Part shown: piece after piece, positions 8,258-16,633 of the stretch
Numbering within the stretch: the stretch's first letter is position 1
Layout: each line of letters begins with the position of its first letter
NCBI GenBank assembly: GCA_964570765.1
Contig: CAZMZF010000013.1
Coordinates: forward strand, 15,061 to 79,060
Source: CAZMZF01 sp964570765
GTDB lineage: Bacteria > Zixibacteria > MSB-5A5 > RBG-16-43-9
DNA: 64,000 nucleotides
Reading direction: 5' to 3'
Position numbers and translations under genes: made by a program
The notes under the pieces: model-generated
Seen by the model: only the letters and a program-made list of their open reading frames with translations
Told to the model about the DNA's origin: nothing
Database searches by the model: none

Positions 8258-9154
8258 TCAACCAATCCTATCATATACATAATCAGCCAACTTCTCAAAA
8301 ATCCAGCTTTTTTCTTTTAAAATACCTAACTTTCCTTTTGCTTGTTTTAACAAATTTCTGGATAAAGATTTCGATTTCTCCAACCCTGCTACCTCAGGGT
8401 AAGTAGCTTTTGAATTAGCTTTGTCCGAGCCCCTTTTCTTCCCGATCTCCTCCTCTTTGCCCACCACATCCAGGATATCATCCACAATCTGAAAAGCCAA
8501 TCCAAATCTCTCCGCATAATAAGTAAGAGCCAGAAGAGTCTTTTTATCTGCACCTCCCAAGATCGCCCCTGCCCTGATAGATGCCCTTAATAGTTTTCCG
8601 GTCTTATGAGTATGGATATATTCCACTTGTTTTAAAGAGACTTTTTTGCCTTCAGCCTCCAAATCTTTCACCTGACCGCCGATCATCCCCTCTGTTCCGA
8701 TAGCTTTAGTCACTTCTAAGACTACTTTAGGATTTCCCGCTTTCAGTAAAAGCTCAAAGGCTAAAGCATGCAAAGCATCCCCGGCTAAGACCGCCATCCC
8801 CTCACCATAAACTTTATGCAGAGTAGGTTTCCCCCTTCTCAGGTCATCATTATCCATACAGGGCAGATCATCGTGGATTAAGGAATAGGTATGGATCAAC
8901 TCTAAGGCACAGGCAACCGGAAGAATTTTTTTACCCTTGCCACCAACTGCTTCAAAAGAGGCAATCGCTAAAATTGGACGCAGCCTTTTCCCTCCAGCGA
9001 AAACCGAATAGCGCATTGCCTTATGAAGATTTTTAGGCTCAACCTTTTCATCCGGTAGAAAACTATCCAGCGCCCGTTCTATGATAACTCTTTTCTTTTG
9101 CAGATATTCTTTGAAATTCTCTTTTCTATTTACTTCCACCATTTCTCTTTTCAT
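8258..9154 (-). CDS. ispA: Polyprenyl (farnesyl/geranylgeranyl) diphosphate synthase
   Basis: This enzyme elongates dimethylallyl diphosphate with isopentenyl diphosphate to C15-C20 prenyl diphosphates. The 298-residue protein has GGKRLRP (54-60), the first aspartate-rich motif DDLPCMDND (D95, D96, D101) and the second, DDILD, near residue 222. The two residues inserted inside the first aspartate motif (DDxxxxD) are typical of bacterial short-chain synthases of the IspA type. Product length (C15 or C20) is not certain from sequence. It sits between xseB and dxs, the standard arrangement. Confidence 0.93.
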   Translation of the reverse strand: MKREMVEVNRKENFKEYLQKKRVIIERALDSFLPDEKVEPKNLHKAMRYSVFAGGKRLRPILAIASFEAVGGKGKKILPVACALELIHTYSLIHDDLPCMDNDDLRRGKPTLHKVYGEGMAVLAGDALHALAFELLLKAGNPKVVLEVTKAIGTEGMIGGQVKDLEAEGKKVSLKQVEYIHTHKTGKLLRASIRAGAILGGADKKTLLALTYYAERFGLAFQIVDDILDVVGKEEEIGKKRGSDKANSKATYPEVAGLEKSKSLSRNLLKQAKGKLGILKEKSWIFEKLADYVYDRIG

Positions 9155-9206
9155 ATCTTTCGTCTTCCGTCTTACATCTTACGTCTCACGTTCCTTTTTT
9201 TACTTC

Positions 9207-9455
9207 TCACTCCTCCTCTTCTTCTTTTTCCTCTGCTTCTAAAGGTTCCGTCTTAAACTCCTTCTCACCTGACTTAATCAATTTCTCGACCTTGCTTTCA
9301 GCCTCAGAGAGTTTCTTAGTACAAAGGCGGGATAATTCAATCCCTTCCTCGAAAAGTTTAAGAGACTCATCCAGAGATAATTCCCCACCTTCCAATCTCT
9401 GAATAATCTCCTCTAATCTTTTCAATGCATTTTCAAAGTTATTTTTCTTCGGCAT
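9207..9455 (-). CDS. xseB: Exodeoxyribonuclease VII small subunit
   Basis: The 82-residue protein has the XseB core FENALKRLEEIIQRLEGGELSLDESLKLFEEGIELSRLCTKKL (residues ~6-48, quoted in part as FENALKRLEEI and SLDESLKLFEEG). It ends in a glutamate-rich tail. XseB binds several-fold to XseA to form the single-strand-specific exonuclease. It is 173 bp downstream of xseA and just before ispA. The ATG start is the family start. Confidence 0.94.
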   Translation of the reverse strand: MPKKNNFENALKRLEEIIQRLEGGELSLDESLKLFEEGIELSRLCTKKLSEAESKVEKLIKSGEKEFKTEPLEAEEKEEEEE

Positions 9456-9628
9456 ATTGTGTCAATATATCACTGAATATATTTTCTGGCAAATAGTTTT
9501 ATTGTTAATTAACCCACCTTGAGGACAAGTCCGAATTTGGATCCGTAGGAGCGGGATTACCAACAAAGTCACACCTCGTATACCCACAGCTTGCCCGTAT
9601 GGGTTACCCACAACCTGGGAATACACCT

Positions 9629-10831
9629 TTACGATTCATCTATTTTCCTGACCTCTGCCTCTATCTTTCCTTTAAAGAATTTTATCTCGACTCGATTTTT
9701 TAACTGTAGAGTTTCCGCATCTCTTACAATCTCCATCCCCGGCAGTTTTCTGGTCAGGGAAAACCCTCTTTCCAGAACTGATAGAGGGGAAAGAACATTT
9801 AATTTTCCCAGGACTAAAGATAAACTTTTCTTTTTGAATTCAAAACAGTTTTTTATCTCCTTTAAAAGTCCTTTCAAAAGCTCATCTGCTCTTTGAGCCT
9901 TCTGGGAAATTAAATCAACCGTTTTTTTGAACCCGTAGCTTTCCTTAGCTAAGATTATTCTGGATTTATAATCATCAATTATGAGCCTCTGGGTTGCAAT
10001 CAAAGTCCTAAACAAATTTCTTACCTCTTTGATAACCTCAACTCTGTTTTTAACTGCCAGCTCAGCCGCAGCGGATGGCGTAGGGGCTCTTAAATCAGCT
10101 ACGAAATCTGCAATGGTAAAATCCACCTCGTGACCGACTGCGGAGATGATAGGAATTGTAGAATTGTAAATTGCCCGGGCAACGATCTCTTCGTTAAAAG
10201 CCCACAAATCCTCCAGTGAGCCGCCACCTCTTCCCACAATTAAAAGATCAGCCTTTTTATATTCATTGAAATCCTTAATCGCCTGTGAAATTTCATCTGC
10301 CGCACCTTCACCCTGAACCCTGACCGGGTACAAGATAATCTTCACACCGGGTGCACGGCGGTGAATGATTTTTATAATATCCCGGATTGCCGCACCAGTT
10401 GGCGAAGTAACAACTCCGATTACCTCAGGATATTCGGGTATTGGCTTTTTATGAGCTTCATCGAACAAACCTTCGTTATATAATCTCTCTTTCAACTGCT
10501 GAAAGGCTAATTCAAGCTCTCCAATCCCAACCGGATGAAGCTTAATAATATTAAGTTGATACTGCCCGCTTTTCTCATAAACCGTGATATTTCCTAAGGC
10601 AAAAACCTTCATCCCATCCTGCGGCTCAAAGACAAGCTTTTTCCCCTCCCAGCGAAAAAGGACACACCTGATCTGAGCATTTTCATCTTTCAGGGAGAAA
10701 TACCTGTGCCCGGAAGAATGCAGAGTATAATTGGAGATTTCCCCTTCGACCCACAGAGTAGGAAAACTCTGCTCTAAGAGATTTTTAATCTCCCTGGTTA
10801 TCTCCGAGACTTTGTAGATTTTGGCTTGCAT
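9629..10831 (-). CDS. xseA: Exodeoxyribonuclease VII large subunit
   Basis: XseA is the catalytic subunit of exonuclease VII, which degrades single-stranded DNA from both ends. From the ATG at 10831 the protein is 400 residues. It has the N-terminal OB-fold (WVEGEISNYTLHSSGHRYFSLKD, seen as VEGEISN and GHRYFSLKD), then the catalytic core with GVVTSPTGAAIRDI, GRGGGSLEDLWAFN and ISAVGHEVDFTIADFVADLRAPTPSAAAE. The frame is open 14 codons further, to a TTG at 10873, but those codons come from a GTAGTGCGAGG-type intergenic repeat, so the ATG is preferred. It begins the xseA-xseB-ispA-dxs-nadK-recN gene run. Confidence 0.94.
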   Translation of the reverse strand: MQAKIYKVSEITREIKNLLEQSFPTLWVEGEISNYTLHSSGHRYFSLKDENAQIRCVLFRWEGKKLVFEPQDGMKVFALGNITVYEKSGQYQLNIIKLHPVGIGELELAFQQLKERLYNEGLFDEAHKKPIPEYPEVIGVVTSPTGAAIRDIIKIIHRRAPGVKIILYPVRVQGEGAADEISQAIKDFNEYKKADLLIVGRGGGSLEDLWAFNEEIVARAIYNSTIPIISAVGHEVDFTIADFVADLRAPTPSAAAELAVKNRVEVIKEVRNLFRTLIATQRLIIDDYKSRIILAKESYGFKKTVDLISQKAQRADELLKGLLKEIKNCFEFKKKSLSLVLGKLNVLSPLSVLERGFSLTRKLPGMEIVRDAETLQLKNRVEIKFFKGKIEAEVRKIDES

Positions 10832-10854
10832 AGTTCGGTTTTTGTAGTGCTTTT

Positions 10855-11045
10855 CGTAGTGCGAGGCCGTCAAGGTCTTGAGACTTTCAGCCTCGCTTAA
10901 GCGACCCTAAAAGTCGCGTAGTATAGGTTTTAGACCTCTGCGGCTGAGCCCTGAAGGCTCAGCTACGCGTCTATTCGAATTCGGACAGGGGACCCCGCAG
11001 TCCGCCAGAGACGGATCGCTTCACTCAACAAGCCCTGTCCCTACG
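10855..11045. repeat. Cluster of palindromic elements upstream of xseA
   Basis: Successive inverted repeats fill this stretch: GTGCGAGGC/GCCTCGC, GCGACCCT...AGTCGC, GGCTGAGCC/GGCTCAGC, and GGACAGGG (10983) with CCCTGTCC (11033-11040), ending CCTAC. The last element resembles the GGACAGGGAC...AAGCCCTGTCCCTAC part of the long repeat at 28980-29035, including the shared CGCTTCACTCAACAAGCC-like interior. Confidence 0.7.
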
Positions 11046-11497
11046 AAAACTACCTCACAACTGATTACAAAGATTGAGCAGATATAACAACATCTAACTA
11101 TCTGCTTGAAAAATCAGCTTAATCTTCTCCATCAGCTGTGAATTCAATCATTTCCCCTCTCCTGACAAATCAGGAAACTACAAATTTTTCAACCTATTTG
11201 AATAAATAATATGCACCAGTAGGAGATTTGTCAATCAATATATTGAAAATAGAAAAAAATGACGGATGACGAATAACGAATGACTAATAACAACAAAAAA
11301 TCTGGAGGTCTGAAGACCTCCGCTACATTGATAATCAAAAAACGTGACCGTGACACGTATCTCGTGAACGTAGAGATTGGCAGGGTGTGTAAAGGTCAAT
11401 CCGGTAACCCCATCTTGACCTCAAGATGGTTTATTCTTACTGATTACAGATTCTTCCCCCGCCAACGGCGGGGTCAGAATGACAATTAAGTGATACT
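11046..11497. other. Intergenic region without a supported gene
   Basis: This 450-bp stretch lies between xseA and the rlmI-like gene. It is AT-rich from 11050 to 11280, then contains short repeat-like words, e.g. GGTCTGAAGACCTCCGCTAC (11307-11326), which is itself a palindrome core, and CCCGCCAACGGCGGGG (11459-11474), a hairpin. The plus-strand frame at 11280-11489 is built from these repeats and is not considered a gene. Confidence 0.6.
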
Positions 11498-12673
11498 CTA
11501 CACTATCTCTAAGATCGCACATTTGAGATATTCCGTCTCTGGCATAGAAAGAAGGATTGGGTGGTCCTTTGCCTGGGTGCGAAATTCTATCAGGCGAAGA
11601 TTTTTATGAGCATCTTTAGCAGATGATTTAATCATCTCCATAAAAAGGTCTCTGGATAGATTATGAGAACAGGAACAGGTAATCAAAATACCCCCTTTAT
11701 CTAAAAGCTTCAAAGCCTGAAGATTAATCTCCTTATAACCTTTTAATCCTTCAACCAGTTTACTTTTGCTTTTCACAAAAGCCGGAGGGTCAAGGATAAC
11801 CATATCGAATTTTTCACCCTTTTGAACCAGCCCTCTTAAGATCTCGAATGCGTCCCCCTTTACGAAAGTACACAGTTTTTCCACCTCGTTCAGTTTCGCA
11901 TTTTTCTGAGCAAGCTCTAAACTTTTACCTGAACTATCAGCTCCTAAAACTCCTTTTGCTCCATTCTTGGCTGAAGCTATACCCCAGGCACCGGTGTAGC
12001 AGAAACAGTCTAAGACCTTTCTATTTTTTGCATAGATAGCCCCGAGTAGCCTATTTTCCTTCTGGTCAAAGAAAAAACCGGTCTTCTGCCCTTCTTTTAA
12101 ATCCACAAAAAACTTCAGACCGAACTCTTCGATCAGGGCAGGATTTTCAATATCCCCTTTCAAAATCTTCACACCCTGAACCAGTCCCTCTAATTCCCGG
12201 AAGTAGGTATCGTTTCGTAAAACTATCCGTGCGGGAGAGAATAAATTTTCGCAAACTTGAATCAGGTCCTGCCCAAATCTTTCCATCCCTGAGGTTAAAA
12301 TCTGCAGGACTAAATTTTTCTCATATTTATCTATGATCAAGCCAGGGAGAAAATCCCCTTCAGAATAGACCACCCGGTAAGAAGAAAGCTGGGGATAAAT
12401 CCTCTGCCTGTATTTTAAAGCCTGTTCCATCCGTTTGAAAAAGAAACCCTGGTCTATTATTTCATCTTTATTGTAACTCAGGACTCTCACCGTAATTAAG
12501 GAATGGCGATTATAATAACCATTTGCCAGAAAATTCCCCCGATAGTCTTCCACTTCCACCAGCTCCCCTTCCCCTTTTGCCTCTGAAGATTCATCTATCT
12601 CATTGGAGAAGATCCACAGATGCCCTTCTTTAATCCTCTTATCCTCATTCTTTTTTAATCTAACCTTGTCCAA
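11498..12673 (-). CDS. rlmI: Class I SAM-dependent rRNA methyltransferase, RlmI-like (PUA domain)
   Basis: The 391-residue protein matches the RlmI/YccW family, which makes 5-methylcytosine in 23S rRNA. An N-terminal PUA domain (residues ~1-75, KEGHLWIFSNEI, RGNFLANGYYN) is followed by an EEHAD-like region and a Rossmann methyltransferase. The latter shows VLDCFCYTGAWGIASAKNGA (SAM site) and the catalytic DPPAFVKSK motif. A TCSCS motif near residue 335 is consistent with a cysteine-dependent m5C mechanism. The start is TTG at 12673, overlapping the end of larC by 14 bp; no ATG is available before the PUA domain, so the TTG start is likely but unproven. The exact modified base is inferred. Confidence 0.88.
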   Translation of the reverse strand: MDKVRLKKNEDKRIKEGHLWIFSNEIDESSEAKGEGELVEVEDYRGNFLANGYYNRHSLITVRVLSYNKDEIIDQGFFFKRMEQALKYRQRIYPQLSSYRVVYSEGDFLPGLIIDKYEKNLVLQILTSGMERFGQDLIQVCENLFSPARIVLRNDTYFRELEGLVQGVKILKGDIENPALIEEFGLKFFVDLKEGQKTGFFFDQKENRLLGAIYAKNRKVLDCFCYTGAWGIASAKNGAKGVLGADSSGKSLELAQKNAKLNEVEKLCTFVKGDAFEILRGLVQKGEKFDMVILDPPAFVKSKSKLVEGLKGYKEINLQALKLLDKGGILITCSCSHNLSRDLFMEMIKSSAKDAHKNLRLIEFRTQAKDHPILLSMPETEYLKCAILEIV

Positions 12674-13901
12674 AATCTATTCCTTTATTTTCATTTTTTT
12701 TTCTTCGAATCTGTTTGAGTACAGAACGATGTTCTGTCCCTACATTAAAACTAAAACTTCTTTCAACTTCTTTATAGATCTCTCTTAACGGTAGATTATT
12801 CCGTCCCGCTAAAATTTTACAATCCTCAAACTCAGGAGAGATATAGACTTTATCTCCATCTTTGACTAATTTGACTCTCGCATTTCCGAATTTGGTTTTA
12901 ATAACCACAATTTTTCGAGGAAGTTTTTTTCTAAGATGAAATTGAGTCCGCAGACCAATAGTTCCAGTCTCGGAGAAGATAAGGGTGGAAAGCTCATTTA
13001 ACTTTTCAGGATTACACAATACCGACAGAAGATTTCCGGGCCTTCCTTTTTTCATGAATAAGGGGATAAAGAAAACATCCAGAGCACCTTTTTCTAAAAG
13101 CCTTTCAGAAAGATACCCTAAAATTTCAGGAGTAGTATTGTCAATATTGGTCTCCAGAACCATAATCTCATCCTGCTCTAAGTTTGGATCTTTATAACCA
13201 ATAATTACTCTTAATAGATTAGGGATTTCTTTCAAATCCATAGAGCCAGCTCCATATCCAATATTTTCAATTTTAAAATCCAGCCTGGGTGAAAAGTTTG
13301 CTAAAGTGGTTATAATCGCCGCACCAGTGGGGGTAACTAATTCGCCTTCCATGTCAGTGTACCTCACTGGAATATTTTTACATAATTCAAGAGTAGCCGG
13401 TGCAGGAACCGGGAATTTTCCATGTGAAAATTTGACAAACCCTCTCCCTAAGGAAAGCGGAGAAGAATAGATTTTGTTCACTTTTAGAACATTTAATCCA
13501 ATGACCGCACCCACAATATCGATTATCGCATCTACACTGCCAACCTCGTGAAAATGAATCTTGTCGATCTCAACTCCGTGCACTAAGGCTTCAGCTTCAG
13601 CTAATCTTTTAAATATCTTTTTAGAGCTATCTTTAATCTTTTTATCCAGGGAGCTTTTATCAATTATCCTGAATATATCTTTCAAATTTCTATGAGTTTT
13701 TTCTTTTTGAACTTTAACTTCAAACTTCGTCCCCTTTATCCCTTGTTTTTCAGTTTTAAAAGTTTTAATCTCATATCCAGTTAAAGGCAGTTTCTTTAGC
13801 TCTTTTTTTAGAGCTTGAAATCCCAATCCTGCATCCAGCAAAGCCCCTAAAATCATATCCCCGGCTATGCCGGAGAAGCAATCAAAATAAGCGATTTTCA
13901 T
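12660..13901 (-). CDS. larC: Nickel-pincer cofactor biosynthesis protein LarC
   Basis: LarC inserts nickel into the pyridinium dithiocarboxylic acid mononucleotide made by LarB and LarE, giving the cofactor of lactate racemase and related enzymes. The 413-residue protein begins MKIAYFDCFSGIAGDMILGA, the family signature, and has IHFHEVGSVDAIIDIVGA and EGELVTPTGAAI. The frame is open 20 codons upstream, to 13961, but that extension reads through a palindromic repeat and is not part of the family. LarB lies ~0.9 kb upstream, separated by the RAYT transposase gene. The last ~15 residues (after FSFNVG) are encoded by another repeat copy (see 12719-12743), so the natural C-terminus has probably been changed. 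No LarE is in the window. Confidence 0.93.
   Translation of the reverse strand: MKIAYFDCFSGIAGDMILGALLDAGLGFQALKKELKKLPLTGYEIKTFKTEKQGIKGTKFEVKVQKEKTHRNLKDIFRIIDKSSLDKKIKDSSKKIFKRLAEAEALVHGVEIDKIHFHEVGSVDAIIDIVGAVIGLNVLKVNKIYSSPLSLGRGFVKFSHGKFPVPAPATLELCKNIPVRYTDMEGELVTPTGAAIITTLANFSPRLDFKIENIGYGAGSMDLKEIPNLLRVIIGYKDPNLEQDEIMVLETNIDNTTPEILGYLSERLLEKGALDVFFIPLFMKKGRPGNLLSVLCNPEKLNELSTLIFSETGTIGLRTQFHLRKKLPRKIVVIKTKFGNARVKLVKDGDKVYISPEFEDCKILAGRNNLPLREIYKEVERSFSFNVGTEHRSVLKQIRRKKNENKGIDFGQG
12719..12743. repeat. GTAGGGACAGAACAT palindrome inside larC
   Basis: On the minus strand the sequence begins GTAGGGACAGAACATCGTTC and has 7-bp arms ACAGAAC/GTTCTGT around a 3-base loop. The same words, GTAGGGACAGAACAT followed by TGTTTTGTCCTAC, occur in the gap at 20448-20475. 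It lies in the larC frame near the C-terminus, encoding NVGTEHRSVLK. Confidence 0.7.
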
Positions 13902-14013
13902 ATATTTATCAATATTTGGTAGAACAGAGATCCTTGTCTGTTTGAATTTGGTAACAGGCATCTTTCCTGTTCTTTTAATATTGTCAGACAGGAATGTCTG
14001 ACCTACCTGTTAC

Positions 14014-14688
14014 CTATTTCTTACAAAGAGGTGGCACAGGCATCCTTGCCTGTGAGTTATCATTCAACCAGCCTTTCACATAAAGCCATTTATAATCTTT
14101 AGGATTTCTTACTAAATCTTTTCTTATGGGATTGTTAACAATATAATTCATCTTTTCAAAAAGTTCATTTTCATCCCTGATAATTCTATCATAATTCTCA
14201 TCCAGCCATATATTTGGTAGCACAGGCATCTTGCCTGTGTTCGGTATGTTTGGTAGCACAGTCATCTTGCCTGTATTTGGTAACACGGGCATCTTGCCCG
14301 TGTTCTTAAAAAGTTTAATGATTTCTTTAGAAGAATAACTTTTTATGCTGTGCATAATCTCTGCAATGCTATAAAAAGAATATTTTGCTTTTTCTAAAGG
14401 TTGAAAAACTAGATGAATATGGTCGGGCATAATTACACATGCATAGAGTTTGTATTTTTTACCATCATGAAACCTGATGCTATCAATAACAATATTTCTT
14501 GCCTCTCTGGGGAGAATAACATTCTTATTTGTTCTAAAGGTAATAAAATAAAAGCTTCTGGGCTGTTCCCAATGAGGTAGATTTCTTCTATAAATCCTGA
14601 ATTCTTTCACCGGCTGGAAGCCTGTGATACCAGAAACTTGTCCCATAAAATTTCTATTATTGGTTTGATTTTTTGATTTCAATTTCAT
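14014..14688 (-). CDS. REP-associated tyrosine transposase (RAYT, Y1_Tnp/IS200-like)
   Basis: RAYTs are single-copy, domesticated relatives of IS200/IS605 transposases that cut single-stranded REP palindromes. This 224-residue protein has the HUH motif VIMPDHIHLVF (H90, H92), the catalytic tyrosine in MHSIKSYSSKEI (Y118), the front block LPHWEQPRSFYFITFR, and the C-terminal block IWLDENYDRIIRDE...YIVNNP. Between Y118 and IWLDEN there is an insertion (residues ~129-159) made of three NTGKMPVLPN-type units. These are in-frame copies of the ACAGGCAAGATGCCTGT palindrome. More copies flank the gene and form its C-terminal ARMPVP tail. The gene separates larB from larC. The ATG at 14688 is chosen; the frame runs to a TTG at 14715 inside a repeat, and an ATG at 14646 is also possible. 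Confidence 0.85.
   Translation of the reverse strand: MKLKSKNQTNNRNFMGQVSGITGFQPVKEFRIYRRNLPHWEQPRSFYFITFRTNKNVILPREARNIVIDSIRFHDGKKYKLYACVIMPDHIHLVFQPLEKAKYSFYSIAEIMHSIKSYSSKEIIKLFKNTGKMPVLPNTGKMTVLPNIPNTGKMPVLPNIWLDENYDRIIRDENELFEKMNYIVNNPIRKDLVRNPKDYKWLYVKGWLNDNSQARMPVPPLCKK
14034..14055. repeat. CACAGGCA...TGCCTGTG palindrome at RAYT 3' end
   Basis: CACAGGCATCCTTGCCTGTG reads as an inverted repeat (CACAGGCA, short loop, TGCCTGTG with one mismatch). It lies inside the last codons of the RAYT (SQARMPVPP). Same family as the copies at 14219-14304 and 14703-14733. Confidence 0.75.
14212..14304. repeat. Three in-frame REP-like palindromes inside the RAYT gene
   Basis: Three successive units read CACAGGCATCTTGCCTGTGT (14221), CACAGTCATCTTGCCTGTA (14258) and CACGGGCATCTTGCCCGTGT (14284), separated by TCGGTATGTTTGGTAG or TTTGGTAA. 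The third unit shows paired changes (CACGGGC with GCCCGTG), so the stem is maintained while the sequence differs. This suggests selection for folding or independent insertion of a diverged copy. On the coding strand they give NTGKMPVLPN units in an expected loop between the tyrosine helix and the C-terminal block. Confidence 0.85.
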
Positions 14689-14702
14689 TTCAGTCAAAAT
14701 CC

Positions 14703-14766
14703 ACAGAACAGGCAAGGATGCCTGTTCTACCTGAGGGCAAGCACAGGAGCCTGCCTCTACACCTAC
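14703..14766. repeat. REP-like palindromes upstream of RAYT
   Basis: AGAACAGGCAAGGATGCCTG at 14705-14724 continues to TTCTACC. The arms are GAACAGGC and GCCTGTTC. A second, weaker element follows (GGGCAAGCACAGGAGCCTGC, ending CTCTACACC). The first is nearly identical to 32709-32733 and resembles 29091, 49071 and 53506. Confidence 0.75.
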
Positions 14767-15515
14767 AACTGATTAATCAAGCTTGCCGCACACCCTGCAC
14801 CAAAGCCATTATCTATATTCACCGCCACTACACCAGAAGCACAGGAATTAAGCATGGCTAAAAGTGGCGCTACCCCTCCAAAGCTGGCACCATAACCGAT
14901 ACTCGTAGGAACTGCAATTACTGGCTTATCCACCAAACCACTTACCACAGAGGGTAAAGCTCCTTCCATCCCGGCAACTACTATTATCACCTTAGCTTTT
15001 TTTAGCTTATCTAAATGATATAAAAAACGATGAATACCAGCCACTCCCACATCATAAAGTCTCTCTACCCTATTCCCCATCACCTCACAGGTTAAAGCTG
15101 CCTCCTCCGCCACTGGAATATCTGAAGTCCCTGCAGAGATAACCAGGATATTACCTTTGAGCTTAAGTTTTGCCTTTCTTTCAGGTTCAATGATAAAAAT
15201 TTTAGCCTGAAGAAAATATTCAGCTTCGGGAAGATAAATTTTAAGCTTTTTAAATACCTCTTCTTCTATTCTAGTCCCCAGTACCACAGAGCCAGATTTT
15301 TTAATCTCTTGAGCAATCTTAACTATCTGCTCTACGCTTTTACCGGAACAATAGATCACTTCTGGAAAACCTTTTCGCAGGTGCCGGTGCAGATCGACCT
15401 GTGCAAATCCCAAATCTTCAAAAGGCAGGGTCTTTAGAGCTTCCAGGGCTTTCTGTGGAGAAAGTTTTTTATCTTTAACCTTATGCAATAGCCCTAATAT
15501 TCTTTCAGGATTCAT
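14763..15515 (-). CDS. larB: Nickel-pincer cofactor biosynthesis protein LarB
   Basis: LarB carboxylates and hydrolyses nicotinic acid adenine dinucleotide, the first step to the nickel-pincer nucleotide. The 250-residue protein shows an N-terminal helical region (MNPERILGLL) with the GFPEVIYCSGKS block and a C-terminal PurE-like domain. That domain carries VISAGTSDIPVAEEAALT, RLYDVGVAGIHR, VVAGMEGALPSVVSGLVDKPVIAVPTSIGYG (in parts) and a final VNIDNGFGAGCAAS. It lies 6 bp downstream of dusB on the same strand, so both may share a transcript. larC is separated from it by the RAYT. Confidence 0.93.
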   Translation of the reverse strand: MNPERILGLLHKVKDKKLSPQKALEALKTLPFEDLGFAQVDLHRHLRKGFPEVIYCSGKSVEQIVKIAQEIKKSGSVVLGTRIEEEVFKKLKIYLPEAEYFLQAKIFIIEPERKAKLKLKGNILVISAGTSDIPVAEEAALTCEVMGNRVERLYDVGVAGIHRFLYHLDKLKKAKVIIVVAGMEGALPSVVSGLVDKPVIAVPTSIGYGASFGGVAPLLAMLNSCASGVVAVNIDNGFGAGCAASLINQL

Positions 15516-15521
15516 CTATTT

Positions 15522-16520
15522 TTATACTTTGGTTTCTACCGTTCCACCCGGAGAAGGTACACCTGAAGATAAGTAAAGCTCAAATCCTCTTTTTAAGTCT
15601 TCATAACTCTCGGCTGAGAGTATCGTCTTTCTCAACTCCTGATTACAGGAAAGCCTTTTAATATACCAGAGAAGATGTTTTCTCATCTTTAAAATCCCAT
15701 AGTATTCGCCACTTTCCTGAATAGAAAGGTTCAAATGTCTTAAAGCTACCCCCACAACCTCTTTCTCAGAGGGCTCAGGTAGTAGCTCATTTTTCTCCAG
15801 ATAATGATTCGCCCGATTAAAGATCCAGGGATTTCCCAAAGCACCCCTGCCGATCATAACACCATCACAGCCAGTTTGGTCTAACATCTCCTTGACATCC
15901 TTAGGAGAAAAAATATCACCTGAGCCCAAAACAGTCAGATTGACCTTGGATTTTACCTCTCCAATTATCTCCCAGTTTGCTTTACCTTTAAATAATGATT
16001 TGCCGGTTCGAGGATGGATGGCTAAAGCACTAACCCCACAATCTGAGGCAATTTTTGCCACCTCTAAGGCCACGATATTTTCAGCATCCCAGCCACTTCT
16101 GATCTTAAGGGTAACCGGAAGGCTAACCGACTTAACCACAGAAGAGACTATCCTTTTTAAAAGCTCCAGATCCTTTAAAACCGCCGCGCCTCCATTCTTC
16201 CTGGTAACTTTTTTAACTGGACAGGCGAAGTTTAAATCTATAAGATCCGGTTTTAATTTTTCAACTAACTTTGCCGCCTGTGTAAGTTTCTCCGGGTCTG
16301 ACCCATAGAGCTGGACCCCTATCGGTCTTTCCTCCGGCTTGAAGTAAAGCAGTCTTAAAGAGTTAGTGTTCTGACGAATAAGTCCGTCCGCTGAAATCAT
16401 CTCCGTATAAGTTAAAACTGCCCCAAAACTGCGGGCTAAAATCCGGAAAGGTGAATCAGTTACTCCAGCCATTGGAGCTAAAATCACTCTGCCGGAAAGA
16501 TTTAAGTTTCCCAATTTCAT
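15522..16520 (-). CDS. dusB: tRNA-dihydrouridine synthase (DusB-type)
   Basis: Dus enzymes reduce specific tRNA uridines to dihydrouridine using FMN and NADPH. The 332-residue protein has the N-terminal VILAPMAGVTDSPFR, the catalytic cysteine C100 in LNFACPVKKVTRKNGGAA, the substrate block RSGWD...AIHPRT, and the FMN-phosphate site GVMIGRGALGNPWIF. The C-terminal helical domain (MRKHLLWY) is present. The GRGALGNPWIF and CP-x8-GxGA patterns fit DusB. It is the first gene of the minus-strand dusB-larB(-RAYT-larC-rlmI) run and faces the FHA operon divergently across a 113-bp gap. Confidence 0.93.
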   Translation of the reverse strand: MKLGNLNLSGRVILAPMAGVTDSPFRILARSFGAVLTYTEMISADGLIRQNTNSLRLLYFKPEERPIGVQLYGSDPEKLTQAAKLVEKLKPDLIDLNFACPVKKVTRKNGGAAVLKDLELLKRIVSSVVKSVSLPVTLKIRSGWDAENIVALEVAKIASDCGVSALAIHPRTGKSLFKGKANWEIIGEVKSKVNLTVLGSGDIFSPKDVKEMLDQTGCDGVMIGRGALGNPWIFNRANHYLEKNELLPEPSEKEVVGVALRHLNLSIQESGEYYGILKMRKHLLWYIKRLSCNQELRKTILSAESYEDLKRGFELYLSSGVPSPGGTVETKV

Positions 16521-16633
16521 GACGACAATATAATTGAAGAAGACTTATAAGCAAGTCTTTTTTGGTAAAGATATTTTTGTAAATATGTTGACAAATCAAA
16601 AGAAAGATGTTTTTTAGCTGAAGGAGGAAGGCT

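Noticed and set aside
11280..11489. Plus-strand frame of 69 codons
   Set aside because: Composed of intergenic repeat words and hairpins (CCCGCCAACGGCGGGG).
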